Of a stretch of DNA of 54,923 nt, positions 15,001 to 24,440 are shown piece by piece. Position 1 is the first letter of the stretch, and every line of letters begins with the position of its first letter. A program made the translations under genes and the position numbers. This DNA comes from Pseudomonas pudica (GTDB lineage: Bacteria; Pseudomonadota; Gammaproteobacteria; Pseudomonadales; Pseudomonadaceae), in assembly GCF_015680405.1 (NCBI RefSeq), contig NZ_JADLJS010000038.1, positions 1 to 54,923 of the forward strand. The letters are read 5' to 3'. The notes under the pieces were generated by a model. It ran no database searches. It was not told the DNA's origin and worked only from the letters and a program-made list of their open reading frames with translations.

Positions 15001-15450
15001 ATGACTCGCCAGCTCCTGCTCCTCGCCCTGCTCGCCGTGGCCCCTGCCGCGTGGTCGGCAGAGCCATGCGCCGTGGAAATCCATGGCACCGACCAGATGA
15101 CCTTCGACAAGGCCACCATCACCGTGCCCAAGGCCTGCGCCGTGTTCACCGTCACGCTCACCCACCCTGGCGCCATGCCGAAGAACGTGATGGGCCACAA
15201 CTGGGTGCTGAGTACCCAGGCCGACATGCAAGGCGTGCTGGACGACGGCCAGAAAGCCGGCGAAGCGCTGGACTACGTTAAGCCCGGCGACACCAGGGTG
15301 ATCGCTCACACCCGCCTGATCGGCGGCGGTGAAACAGACAGCGTCAGCCTCGACACCCGATCGCTGAAGGCAGGTACCGCGTACAGCTTCTACTGCTCGT
15401 TCCCTTTCCACAGCACCTTGATGAAAGGCTCCCTGACCCTCGGCAGCTGA
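15001..15450 (+). CDS. azu: Azurin, periplasmic blue copper protein
   Basis: Azurins shuttle single electrons in the periplasm through a type 1 copper centre. The 149-residue precursor begins MTRQLLLLALLAVAPAAWSA, a clear Sec signal, giving a mature protein of about 129 residues. The copper ligands are visible: His in KNVMGHNWVLS, and Cys, His and Met in YCSFPFHSTLMKG. The usual loop reads FPGHS, so the Phe at the Gly position is a small oddity beside the metal. The ATG at 15001 follows AGGAAC and starts directly at the signal peptide. It is followed 33 bases later by pvdE on the same strand, so the two are probably one operon. Azurin is normally tied to denitrification or stress, so its place in a siderophore locus is unusual. 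Confidence 0.9.
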   Translation: MTRQLLLLALLAVAPAAWSAEPCAVEIHGTDQMTFDKATITVPKACAVFTVTLTHPGAMPKNVMGHNWVLSTQADMQGVLDDGQKAGEALDYVKPGDTRVIAHTRLIGGGETDSVSLDTRSLKAGTAYSFYCSFPFHSTLMKGSLTLGS

Positions 15451-15483
15451 CCCGCCCCTACCTCACCAGCGAGATCACGCTTC

Positions 15484-17136
15484 ATGAAAACCTCCTCCCC
15501 CGGGGCCATCCGCGAATTGCTGGGCCTGCTGAAACCCTACCGCCCGGCGGTAATCGTCTCGGTGCTGCTGGGCATGCTCGGCGGCCTGGCCGTGACCGCC
15601 CTGCTGGCCACCGTCAACCAGGGCCTGCATGCCGCCGGCGGCATGAGCCAGGGCGTGATCCTGGCCTTCGCCGGCCTGTGCGTGCTGGCCCTGGTCAGCA
15701 GCGTGGCAGCCGACAGCGGCACCAACTACGTTGGGCAGAAAGTCATCGCCAGGCTGCGCAAGGACCTCGGCGCCAAGGTGCTGTCGGCGCCGATCGAGCA
15801 GATCGAGCGCTACCGCACCCACCGCCTGATCCCGGTGCTGACCCGCGACGTCGACACCATCAGCGACTTTGCCTTCGCTTTCGCCCCGCTGGCCATCTCG
15901 CTCACCACCGTGACTGGCTGCATGGCCTACCTGGCCTGGCTGTCGTGGCCGATCTTCCTCATCACCCTGGCGGCCATCGGCATCGGCAGTGGCATTCAGT
16001 ACGTGGCCAGGCAGAAAGGCGTGGCCGGCTTCAACGCTGCCCGCGATGCCGAAGACAACCTGCAGAAGCACTACTCGGCCATCGCCGAGGGCGCCAAGGA
16101 GCTGCGCATCGACCGTCGTCGCCGCCATGCCATGCTGACCCGCAACATCCAGGGCACCGCCGACTTCATCGCCAACACCCATATCCGCGCCATCAACATC
16201 TTCGTCGCGGCCAAGAGCCTGGGGTCGATGCTGTTCTTCGTGGTCATCGGCCTGACCCTGGCCCTGCAATCGCTATGGCCGAGCAACGACCCGGCGGTGA
16301 TGAGCGGCTTCGTGCTGGTGCTGCTGTACATGAAAGGCCCGCTGGAAACCTTGATCGGCAACCTGCCGATCCTCGGCCGCGCCCAGGTGGCGTTCCGCCG
16401 CATTGCCGACCTGTCCGAGCGCTTCTCCTCGCCCGAGCCGCACCTGCTGCTGGAGCCGCCGGTCAAGCGCGCCGCCCCGGCCAGCGCGCACCTGGAGCTG
16501 CACAACGTCGAGTACGCCTACCCGCCGGTGGACGGCAACGAGCCGTTCCGCGTCGGGCCGGTGAACCTGAGCATCGAGCCGGGCGAGATCCTGTTCATCG
16601 TTGGCGAGAACGGCTGCGGCAAGACTTCGCTGATCAAGCTGCTGCTGGGCCTGTACACCCCGCAACGCGGCGAAGTGCGCCTGAACGGCAAGGCCGTCGG
16701 CCCGGAGGGGCTGGATGACTATCGCCAGCTGTTCACCACGGTGTTCGCCGACTACTACCTGTTCGACGACTTGCCCGAGCACGAACAGAGCCTGCCCAGC
16801 GATGCCACGCGCTACCTGGAACGGCTGGAGATTGCCCACAAAGTGAGCGTGCGCGATGGCGCCTTTACCACCACCGACCTGTCGACCGGGCAGCGCAAGC
16901 GCCTGGCGCTCGTCAATGCCTGGCTGGACGGGCGGCCGGTGCTGGTATTCGACGAATGGGCGGCAGACCAGGACCCGACCTTCCGCCGGGTGTTCTACAC
17001 CGAGCTGCTGCCGGACCTGAAGCGTTTGGGCAAGACCATCATCGTGATTTCGCATGATGACCGGTATTTCGATACGGCGGACAAGGTGGTGCACCTTAGC
17101 CGGGGGAAAGTGGTGGAGGCGTTGGAGCCGGCTTGA
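15484..17136 (+). CDS. pvdE: PvdE-like ABC exporter (fused membrane and ATPase domains)
   Basis: This 550-residue inner-membrane half-transporter belongs to the cyclic-peptide/siderophore exporter family (PvdE, SyrD). In pyoverdine synthesis PvdE moves the acylated precursor from cytoplasm to periplasm. The N-terminal half (residues 1-320) has about six hydrophobic segments. The ATPase half carries Walker A VGENGCGKTS near 375, the signature LSTGQRKRL, Walker B VLVFDEWAADQDP and the switch His in VISHDDRYF. The DEWAADQDP form is typical of this subfamily. It follows azurin closely and ends at a hairpin shared with the convergent lpxO gene. The family is sure; that pyoverdine rather than another peptide is the cargo rests on the neighbouring synthetases and syrP. 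Confidence 0.88.
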   Translation: MKTSSPGAIRELLGLLKPYRPAVIVSVLLGMLGGLAVTALLATVNQGLHAAGGMSQGVILAFAGLCVLALVSSVAADSGTNYVGQKVIARLRKDLGAKVLSAPIEQIERYRTHRLIPVLTRDVDTISDFAFAFAPLAISLTTVTGCMAYLAWLSWPIFLITLAAIGIGSGIQYVARQKGVAGFNAARDAEDNLQKHYSAIAEGAKELRIDRRRRHAMLTRNIQGTADFIANTHIRAINIFVAAKSLGSMLFFVVIGLTLALQSLWPSNDPAVMSGFVLVLLYMKGPLETLIGNLPILGRAQVAFRRIADLSERFSSPEPHLLLEPPVKRAAPASAHLELHNVEYAYPPVDGNEPFRVGPVNLSIEPGEILFIVGENGCGKTSLIKLLLGLYTPQRGEVRLNGKAVGPEGLDDYRQLFTTVFADYYLFDDLPEHEQSLPSDATRYLERLEIAHKVSVRDGAFTTTDLSTGQRKRLALVNAWLDGRPVLVFDEWAADQDPTFRRVFYTELLPDLKRLGKTIIVISHDDRYFDTADKVVHLSRGKVVEALEPA

Positions 17137-17145
17137 GATAGCAAA

Positions 17146-17164
17146 GGGGCTGCTTGGCAGCCCC
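17146..17164. terminator. Bidirectional terminator hairpin between pvdE and lpxO
   Basis: An 8-base perfect stem (GGGGCTGC, loop TTG, GCAGCCCC) lies between the two convergent genes. On the minus strand it is followed by TTTGC, so it serves lpxO better; on the plus strand there is no T-run. Confidence 0.6.
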
Positions 17165-17176
17165 AACAGGCAGAAA

Positions 17177-18112
17177 TCAGAACAACCAGCGATACAGCAG
17201 ATACGCCACCACCACCGCCAGCACCGGCCGCAGCACGCGGTAGGCCTTTGGGTTGGCGCGCTTGAACTGCTTCACCTGACCACTGATCCGGTTACTGAAG
17301 CGCTTGCTCCAGGCATACGCCTGGTTGATCCCGCCAACACGCTCGTCATCGGTATTCTGCGGCGCGGTGGCACGCCCGAGGAAGGCGCTGACCTGGCGGT
17401 TGATGCGAGTCATCAGCGGGCTGCTCAGCGGGCGTTCGATGTCGCAGAACAGGATCACCCGGGTAACGTCGGTCTCGTTCTTGACCCAGTGCACGTAGGT
17501 TTCATCGAACATCACGTCCTCACCGTCACGCCAGGCATATTCCTCGCCATCAACGTAGATGCGGCAAGCATCGGAGTTGGGGGTGGACAGGCCAAGGTGG
17601 TAGCGCAGGGAACCGGCGAACGGGTCGCGGTGCGGGTTCAGGTGGCTGCCGCCAGGCAGCAGGGCGAACATCGCACCCTTGACATTGGGGATGCTGCTGA
17701 CCAGCTCGACGGTACGCGGGCACAGGGCCTCGGCAGAAGGCAACGGTTTGTCGTACCACTTCAGGTAAAAGCGCTTCCAGCCTTTCTTGAAGAACGAACC
17801 GAAGCCGGCGTCGTTATCCTTCTCGGCGGCGCGGATGTAGCCCTCGTCGAACAGGCGCATGGCCTCCTCGCGGATTTCCTGCCAGTTTTCCTTCAGCACG
17901 TCCAGCTCGGGAAAGCGCTGGCGGTCCAGGTATGGCTTGGACGGTACGCCGGAGAACAGGTACATCAGGCTGTTATAAGGGGCGAACAGCGCAGAATGGT
18001 TGACGAACTGGCGCAACACCGGCAAGCGAGCCTTGCCGCGCAGGTGCACGAACAGCACGCTGCCAAAAAACACCAGCAAGACACCCGCCTTGGCTGCAAA
18101 GGAAAAGGTCAT
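17177..18112 (-). CDS. lpxO: LpxO-type lipid A hydroxylase (aspartyl/asparaginyl beta-hydroxylase family)
   Basis: LpxO is an Fe(II)/2-oxoglutarate dioxygenase that adds a 2-hydroxyl to a secondary acyl chain of lipid A at the inner membrane. This 311-residue protein has a hydrophobic N-terminal anchor (AAKAGVLLVFFGSVLFV) and a second hydrophobic stretch at the C-terminus (VLAVVVAYLLYRWLF). The iron-binding motif is seen in HLNPHRDPFAGSLRYHLGL near residue 160, with a distal His in ETYVHWVKNETDVTRVI. Length and domain order match Pseudomonas LpxO. It stands alone, facing pvdE and sharing its terminator, and I see no sign that it belongs to the siderophore genes. Confidence 0.85.
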   Translation of the reverse strand: MTFSFAAKAGVLLVFFGSVLFVHLRGKARLPVLRQFVNHSALFAPYNSLMYLFSGVPSKPYLDRQRFPELDVLKENWQEIREEAMRLFDEGYIRAAEKDNDAGFGSFFKKGWKRFYLKWYDKPLPSAEALCPRTVELVSSIPNVKGAMFALLPGGSHLNPHRDPFAGSLRYHLGLSTPNSDACRIYVDGEEYAWRDGEDVMFDETYVHWVKNETDVTRVILFCDIERPLSSPLMTRINRQVSAFLGRATAPQNTDDERVGGINQAYAWSKRFSNRISGQVKQFKRANPKAYRVLRPVLAVVVAYLLYRWLF

Positions 18113-18284
18113 GCTTTCACTCCTTGAGGAAGAAACAAGGCTGCGCGCCCTGCACTCCGATAAATCATCCTGCCATCATAAACTGATGCTGCCAGGGTAA
18201 AAACAGCCCGGGCAGCAACTCAATCATGAAGATTTTGCAATAAACCAAGCCGCCGAACGTTGCGCGGGATCAGCGGCAAGGCCA

Positions 18285-19259
<975 letters not shown>

Positions 19260-19393
19260 GGCAGGAGTCCTTGGCATGAAAAAAAGCAGGGAAAGACCTC
19301 AAGGGTAAGCCCGGGCCGAGGGCCCGTAAAGCCTGTTCGAACTCAGCCAGACACCTTGCGGTCAACCGCATATCCCGCCTTGGAGACACGTCG

Positions 19394-20461
19394 ATGAGAC
19401 CCCGTTATCGCTGGCCGCTGATCGGCCTGGCCAGCCTGATCGTGCTGTTGGTGGCGCTGCACCTGGCCCTGCTCTATCTGGTGCGCGACTACCTCAACGA
19501 CAAACTGGCCGACATGGGCGACTACCGTGGCCAGGTGGCCGATGTGGACCTGGCCTGGTGGCGCGGCGCTTACCAGATCAATGGGCTGAAGATCGTCAAG
19601 ACCACCGGCAAGGTGCCGGTGCCGTTTCTCGACGCGCCGCTGATCGACCTGTCGGTGAGCTGGCACGCCTTGTGGTACGACCGCGCAGTGGTTGCCGAAG
19701 TGGTGTTCGACCGGCCGGAGCTCAACTTCGTCGATGGCGGCAACAAACAGAACTCGCAGACCGGCCAGGGCACCGACTGGCGCCAGCAACTGGAAAAACT
19801 GCTGCCGATCACCCTCAACGAGGTTCGCATCGACAAAGGCGTGCTGACTTTCCGCAACTTCAACTCCAAGCCACCCGTCAACCTAAAGGCCACTCAGCTC
19901 GATGCCAGTATTCGCAACCTCACCAACATCCGTGACGAAAAGGGCCGACGTGATGCCAGCTTTGATGGCACGGCGCTGATCGTAGGCGATGCCAAGGTGG
20001 AAAGTCGCGCCACCTTCGACCCGTTCAGCGATTTCGACGACTTCGAGTTCCGCCTGCGCGCCACGGGTATCGAGTTGCGCAAGCTCAACGACTTCGCCAG
20101 CGCATACGGCAAGTTCGACTTCAATGCCGGGCACGGGGATGTAGTGATAGAGGCCGAGGCGACCAACGGCCGATTGAATGGGTACATCAAGCCACTGTTG
20201 CGGGATGTGGATGTGTTCGACTGGCAGCAGGATGTGCAGGAAAAGGACAAAGGCTTCTTCCGCTCAGTCTGGGAAGCGCTGGTGGGCGCGACCGAGACGG
20301 TATTGAAGAACCAGCCAAAGAACCAGTTCGCGACCCGGGTAGAGCTCAGCGGTAGCGTGCACAAGCAGGATATCAGCGCCTTCGAGGCGTTTCTGCAGAT
20401 CCTGCGCAACGGGTTCATTCAGGCGTTCAATGCGCGGTATGAGCGTGACGCGCCGGATTGA
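19394..20461 (+). CDS. DUF748 (AsmA-like) membrane-anchored protein
   Basis: This 355-residue protein has one N-terminal membrane segment (WPLIGLASLIVLLVALHLALLYLV) and a large periplasmic part rich in beta-strand patterns, as in the DUF748/AsmA group. Members of the wider AsmA group are linked to outer-membrane lipid transport, but the role of this short version is not established. No catalytic motif is visible. The ATG at 19394 begins directly before the membrane segment. It is transcribed away from cysK, and a REP pair separates it from the MoxR gene. Confidence 0.75.
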   Translation: MRPRYRWPLIGLASLIVLLVALHLALLYLVRDYLNDKLADMGDYRGQVADVDLAWWRGAYQINGLKIVKTTGKVPVPFLDAPLIDLSVSWHALWYDRAVVAEVVFDRPELNFVDGGNKQNSQTGQGTDWRQQLEKLLPITLNEVRIDKGVLTFRNFNSKPPVNLKATQLDASIRNLTNIRDEKGRRDASFDGTALIVGDAKVESRATFDPFSDFDDFEFRLRATGIELRKLNDFASAYGKFDFNAGHGDVVIEAEATNGRLNGYIKPLLRDVDVFDWQQDVQEKDKGFFRSVWEALVGATETVLKNQPKNQFATRVELSGSVHKQDISAFEAFLQILRNGFIQAFNARYERDAPD

Positions 20462-20567
20462 GACCAAAATGCCGTGACGGGGCATTCAGGGACTGAATAC
20501 CTGGTCTGCGTTTCCAGTCGACGAACCCCGCGTTATAGTCGGTGACAAATCGAAAACAGGTGTTGGA

Positions 20568-20658
20568 CCTCTTCGCGGGCACGCCCGCTCCCACAGGTAC
20601 TCCACAGATCCATAGTTTGTGCAATTCCTGTGGGAGCGGGCGTGCCCGCGAAGAGGCC
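20568..20658. repeat. Inverted REP pair
   Basis: Two REP copies in opposite orientation (20568-20597 and 20627-20658) have the stem GCGGGCACGCCCGC or its complement. They could form a larger hairpin between the DUF748 and MoxR genes. Confidence 0.85.
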
Positions 20659-20687
20659 CTGACAGGCATACGGCAGAGGACAGACCC

Positions 20688-21533
20688 ATGAAGTTCGAAG
20701 GCACCCGCGACTACGTCGCCACAGACGACCTGAAACTGGCGGTAAACGCGGCCATCACCCTCGAACGCCCCTTGCTGGTCAAGGGCGAACCCGGCACCGG
20801 CAAGACCATGCTCGCCGAGCAGCTGGCAGCTTCGTTCGGTGCACGCCTGATCACCTGGCACATCAAGTCCACCACCAAGGCCCACCAGGGCCTCTACGAG
20901 TACGACGCGGTCAGCCGCCTGCGTGACTCGCAGCTGGGCGTGGACAAGGTCCATGATGTGCGCAACTACCTGAAGAAGGGCAAGCTGTGGGAGGCCTTCG
21001 AGGCCGAGGAACGGGTCATCCTGCTGATCGACGAAATCGACAAGGCCGACATCGAGTTCCCCAACGACCTGCTGCAGGAACTCGACAAGATGGAGTTCTA
21101 CGTCTACGAAATCGACGAGACCATCAAGGCCAGACAGCGCCCGATCATCATCATCACCTCCAACAACGAAAAGGAGCTGCCGGACGCCTTCCTGCGCCGC
21201 TGCTTCTTCCACTACATCGCCTTCCCCGACCGCACTACCCTGCAGCAGATCGTCGACGTGCACTACCCGAACATCAGCCAGTCGCTGGTCAGCGAGGCGT
21301 TGGACGTGTTCTTCGACGTGCGCAAGGTACCAGGCCTGAAGAAAAAGCCGTCCACCTCCGAACTGGTCGATTGGCTCAAGCTGCTGATGGCCGACAACAT
21401 CGGTGAAGCGGTGCTGCGCGAACGCGACCCGACCAAGGCCATTCCACCGCTGGCCGGCGCGCTGGTGAAGAACGAGCAGGACGTACAACTGCTCGAGCGC
21501 CTGGCCTTCATGAGCCGGCGCGGCAACCGCTGA
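20688..21533 (+). CDS. MoxR-family AAA+ ATPase
   Basis: This 281-residue cytoplasmic ATPase has Walker A GEPGTGKTM near residue 35, Walker B VILLIDEIDKAD near 115, and sensor 1 in IIIITSNNEKELPDAFLRRC. MoxR ATPases act as chaperones that mature other protein complexes, often with a von Willebrand factor A protein encoded next door; that partner follows 13 bases downstream. The ATG at 20688 follows AGAGGAC and begins the conserved MKFEGTRDYV. An open frame continues upstream, but that part is translated REP sequence and is not counted. The target complex cannot be told from the sequence. Confidence 0.88.
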   Translation: MKFEGTRDYVATDDLKLAVNAAITLERPLLVKGEPGTGKTMLAEQLAASFGARLITWHIKSTTKAHQGLYEYDAVSRLRDSQLGVDKVHDVRNYLKKGKLWEAFEAEERVILLIDEIDKADIEFPNDLLQELDKMEFYVYEIDETIKARQRPIIIITSNNEKELPDAFLRRCFFHYIAFPDRTTLQQIVDVHYPNISQSLVSEALDVFFDVRKVPGLKKKPSTSELVDWLKLLMADNIGEAVLRERDPTKAIPPLAGALVKNEQDVQLLERLAFMSRRGNR

Positions 21534-21546
21534 CAGGAGCCGGGCC

Positions 21547-22725
21547 ATGCTGCTCAACCTGTTCAATGAAATGCGCGCGGCCAAGGTGCCGGTGTCGGTA
21601 CGCGAACTGCTCGACCTGCACCAGGCCCTGCAAAAGCGCGTGGTGTTCGCCGACATGGACGAGTTCTACTACCTCGCCCGCGCCATCCTGGTGAAGGACG
21701 AGCGCCATTTCGACAAGTTCGACCGCGCCTTCGCCGCTTACTTCAAGGGCCTGGAAAACCTCGACCGGCATATCGAGGCATTGATCCCCGAAGACTGGCT
21801 GCGCAAGGAGTTCGAGCGCTCGCTGACCGACGAGGAGCGCGCGCAGATCCAGTCGCTGGGTGGCCTGGACAAGCTGATCGAGGAGTTCAAGAAGCGCCTC
21901 GAAGAGCAGAAGGAGCGTCACGCCGGCGGCAACAAGTGGATCGGCACTGGCGGCACCAGCCCGTTCGGCTCGGGCGGCTTCAACCCCGAGGGCATCCGCG
22001 TGGGCGAGGCCGGCAAACGCCAGGGCAAGGCGGTGAAGGTATGGGACCAGCGCGAATACAAGAACCTGGACGACCAGGTGGAGCTGGGCACCCGCAACAT
22101 CAAGCTGGCTTTGCGCCGGTTGCGCAAGTTCGCCCGTGAAGGCGCCGCCGAAGAGCTGGACATCGATGGCACCATCGACCACACCGCGCGGGATGCCGGG
22201 CTGCTGAACATCCAGATGCGCCCCGAGCGGCGCAATACGGTGAAGCTGCTGTTGCTGTTCGACATCGGTGGGTCGATGGACGCCCACGTCAAGGTCTGCG
22301 AAGAGCTGTTTTCGGCGTGCAAGACCGAGTTCAAACACCTGGAGTACTACTACTTCCACAACTTCGTGTACGAGTCGGTCTGGAAGAACAACCTGCGCCG
22401 CACCTCGGAGCGCTATTCCACCTTCGACCTGCTGCACAAGTACGGCGATGACTACAAGGTTGTGTTCGTCGGCGATGCGGCCATGGCGCCCTACGAGATT
22501 ACCCAGCCGGGGGGCAGCGTGGAGCACTGGAACGAAGAGGCCGGCTATGTGTGGATGCAGCGTTTCAAGGAGAAATTCAGGAAGATCATCTGGATCAACC
22601 CGTACCCGAAGCAGGCCTGGGACTACACCGCATCGACCCACCTGGTGCGGGACTTGATCGAGGACAAGATGTACCCGCTGACCTTGCAGGGGTTGGAGGA
22701 AGGGATGCGTTACCTGTCCAAGTGA
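21547..22725 (+). CDS. VWA domain protein (CoxE-like) partner of the MoxR ATPase
   Basis: This 392-residue protein has a C-terminal von Willebrand A domain from about residue 225. It shows a metal-site motif DIGGSMDAH in place of the classic DxSxS, so the first serine is Gly. The N-terminal half is helical and charged (residues 1-130), followed by a Gly-rich linker (GGTSPFGSGGFNPEG). VWA-CoxE proteins bind their MoxR partner and a client. The gene starts 13 bases after the ATPase with GGAG before the ATG, so the two form an operon that ends in REP elements. I give no symbol because the client is unknown. Confidence 0.82.
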   Translation: MLLNLFNEMRAAKVPVSVRELLDLHQALQKRVVFADMDEFYYLARAILVKDERHFDKFDRAFAAYFKGLENLDRHIEALIPEDWLRKEFERSLTDEERAQIQSLGGLDKLIEEFKKRLEEQKERHAGGNKWIGTGGTSPFGSGGFNPEGIRVGEAGKRQGKAVKVWDQREYKNLDDQVELGTRNIKLALRRLRKFAREGAAEELDIDGTIDHTARDAGLLNIQMRPERRNTVKLLLLFDIGGSMDAHVKVCEELFSACKTEFKHLEYYYFHNFVYESVWKNNLRRTSERYSTFDLLHKYGDDYKVVFVGDAAMAPYEITQPGGSVEHWNEEAGYVWMQRFKEKFRKIIWINPYPKQAWDYTASTHLVRDLIEDKMYPLTLQGLEEGMRYLSK

Positions 22726-22738
22726 TTTTGCCGGTACC

Positions 22739-22832
22739 GGCCCTTTCGCGGGTGAACCCGCCCCCACAGGTATTGCGCAAGCCTTGAGGCCTGTGGGGTA
22801 CCTGTGGGAGCGGGTTCACCCGCGAAGAGGCC
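22739..22832. repeat. Inverted REP pair
   Basis: Copies at 22739-22770 and 22801-22832 face each other between the ends of the convergent VWA and pxpC genes. The stem reads GCGGGTGAACCCGC. Confidence 0.85.
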
Positions 22833-22839
22833 GCCAGCC

Positions 22840-23757
22840 TCAACGCCAACGGTCCAGGTATACCTGCTGCTCCCGCCACGCCTCATCCTGCACCACCGCC
22901 CGGAACCGCACCACAGCCCCCGGCATGCACTGCGCCAGTTGCGCCAGCGCCAACGGCGTCAATGCCCCCAGCCGCGGATAACCGCCAATGGTCTGCCGGT
23001 CATTGAGCAACACGATCGGCTGCCCATCCGGCGGCACCTGCACCGCCCCCAGCGGAATCCCCTCGGAAATCATCGGCGCGCCCTGGTAGACCAGCTGCGG
23101 CCCCAGCAGGCGGATGCCCATGCGGTCGGCACGGCTGTCCAGCGTCCACTCGCGGTTGAACGCCTCGAACAGGCTGGTACCGCTGAAGTCACCGATCTGT
23201 GCGCCCATCACCAGGTCAAGCACAGGCTTTTGTGCGTACTGTGGCCGCAGCGCTTCCGGTACCTCACGCAGGTTCGCCGACGTGCCTGAAAATGCCAGCG
23301 CCTGGCCTTTGCCGAGCGCAGAGCCGTGGCCATCGATACCGCCCAGTTCTTCGCGCACGACCGTGGCACGACTGCCCAGCACATCCTCGCCAAGAAAACC
23401 GCCAGGTGCTGCCAGATACGCCCGCACGCCCTGCTTCGGCTGTTTCAGGCTCAACCGCTGCCCCTTGGCCAAGGCAAAGCTGCGCCAGGGCGCCAGCGGC
23501 TGGTCATCGACCCGCGCATCAAGGTCGGCACCGGCCAGGGCCAGCACACAATCCTGTTCAGCGACCACACAGAAACCGCCCAGCGCCACCTCCACCACCG
23601 GTGCCGCCAACGGGTTGCCCAGCAGCCAGTTGGCCCAGTGCATCGCCACCCAGTCCAGCGCCCCGCCCTGGGTCACGCCCAAGTGGCGTACGCCAAAGCG
23701 CCCGGCATCCTGCAACTGGCACAGCGGTGTACTGGCCTCGATCTTCAACTGCTTCAT
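22840..23757 (-). CDS. pxpC: 5-oxoprolinase subunit C (biotin-dependent carboxylase-like family)
   Basis: PxpC, with PxpA and PxpB, opens the ring of 5-oxoproline (pyroglutamate) to glutamate using ATP. This 305-residue protein shows the family start LCQLQDAGRFGVRHLGVTQGGALD and the later QTIGGYPRLGALTPLALAQL. Family length is about 300-310. The start overlaps the pxpB stop by four bases (ATGA), which suggests translational coupling. It is the last gene of the operon and is followed by REPs. Confidence 0.9.
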   Translation of the reverse strand: MKQLKIEASTPLCQLQDAGRFGVRHLGVTQGGALDWVAMHWANWLLGNPLAAPVVEVALGGFCVVAEQDCVLALAGADLDARVDDQPLAPWRSFALAKGQRLSLKQPKQGVRAYLAAPGGFLGEDVLGSRATVVREELGGIDGHGSALGKGQALAFSGTSANLREVPEALRPQYAQKPVLDLVMGAQIGDFSGTSLFEAFNREWTLDSRADRMGIRLLGPQLVYQGAPMISEGIPLGAVQVPPDGQPIVLLNDRQTIGGYPRLGALTPLALAQLAQCMPGAVVRFRAVVQDEAWREQQVYLDRWR

Positions 23758-24440
23758 GCCTGCGCCTCCACATCACCGCCCAACGCCACGAACTCGCTGC
23801 GCGAAACCGGCACGAAGCGCACCCGGTCACCGGGTTGCAACAGGCTGTAGCCCTCGCGTTCACGGTCGAACAGGCGCACCGGGGTACGCCCGATCAGGTT
23901 CCAGCCACCCGGCGATACCGCCGGATAGGCCGCCGTCTGGCGCTCGGCAATACCGACACTGCCGGCCGCCACGCGCTTGCGCGGGGTGCTCAGGCGCGGG
24001 CTGGCCAGGCGTTCGTCCACCAGCCCCATGAAGCCGAAACCGGGGGCAAAACCCAGCGCGAACACCGGGTACTCGCGCTCGCTGTGCAAGCGGATCACCT
24101 CTGCTTCACTCAAGCCACTGCGGGCCGCCAACACCGGCAGCTCCGGGCCGACGCTGGCGTCGTACCACACCGGGATCTCATGGCGGCGGCCACCGCTGCC
24201 CGTGTCTGGCTGCAAGCTCTCCAGCGCACGGATGATCAATGCCCTCGCCTCACCCGGTGGCAGGTCGAACTGCACCATCAGCGTGGTGTAGGACGGCACC
24301 AGGTCCAGCAAGTGCTCGCCGAACGCCGCGTGCAGGCGCTGGCTGGCGGCAAGCATCCACGGCATGTTGCCCTCGTCGATGGAATCGAACAGGCGCACCA
24401 TCAGGCTGTCGATGGCCACAACTTCAATACGCGGCTTCAT
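23754..24440 (-). CDS. pxpB: 5-oxoprolinase subunit B
   Basis: This 228-residue protein has the allophanate hydrolase subunit 1-like fold. Visible family motifs are ALGFAPGFGFMGLVDERLASPRL and the C-terminal PGGWNLIGRTPVRLFD. It acts with PxpC and PxpA in ATP-dependent 5-oxoproline ring opening. It overlaps pxpA by four bases and pxpC by four bases, a tightly coupled arrangement. Confidence 0.9.
   Translation of the reverse strand: MKPRIEVVAIDSLMVRLFDSIDEGNMPWMLAASQRLHAAFGEHLLDLVPSYTTLMVQFDLPPGEARALIIRALESLQPDTGSGGRRHEIPVWYDASVGPELPVLAARSGLSEAEVIRLHSEREYPVFALGFAPGFGFMGLVDERLASPRLSTPRKRVAAGSVGIAERQTAAYPAVSPGGWNLIGRTPVRLFDREREGYSLLQPGDRVRFVPVSRSEFVALGGDVEAQA

Noticed and set aside
14887..15411. 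Minus-strand open frame opposite azurin that could be a gene before syrP
   Set aside because: Azurin on the plus strand has a signal peptide and all copper ligands; the opposite frame has no recognisable feature.
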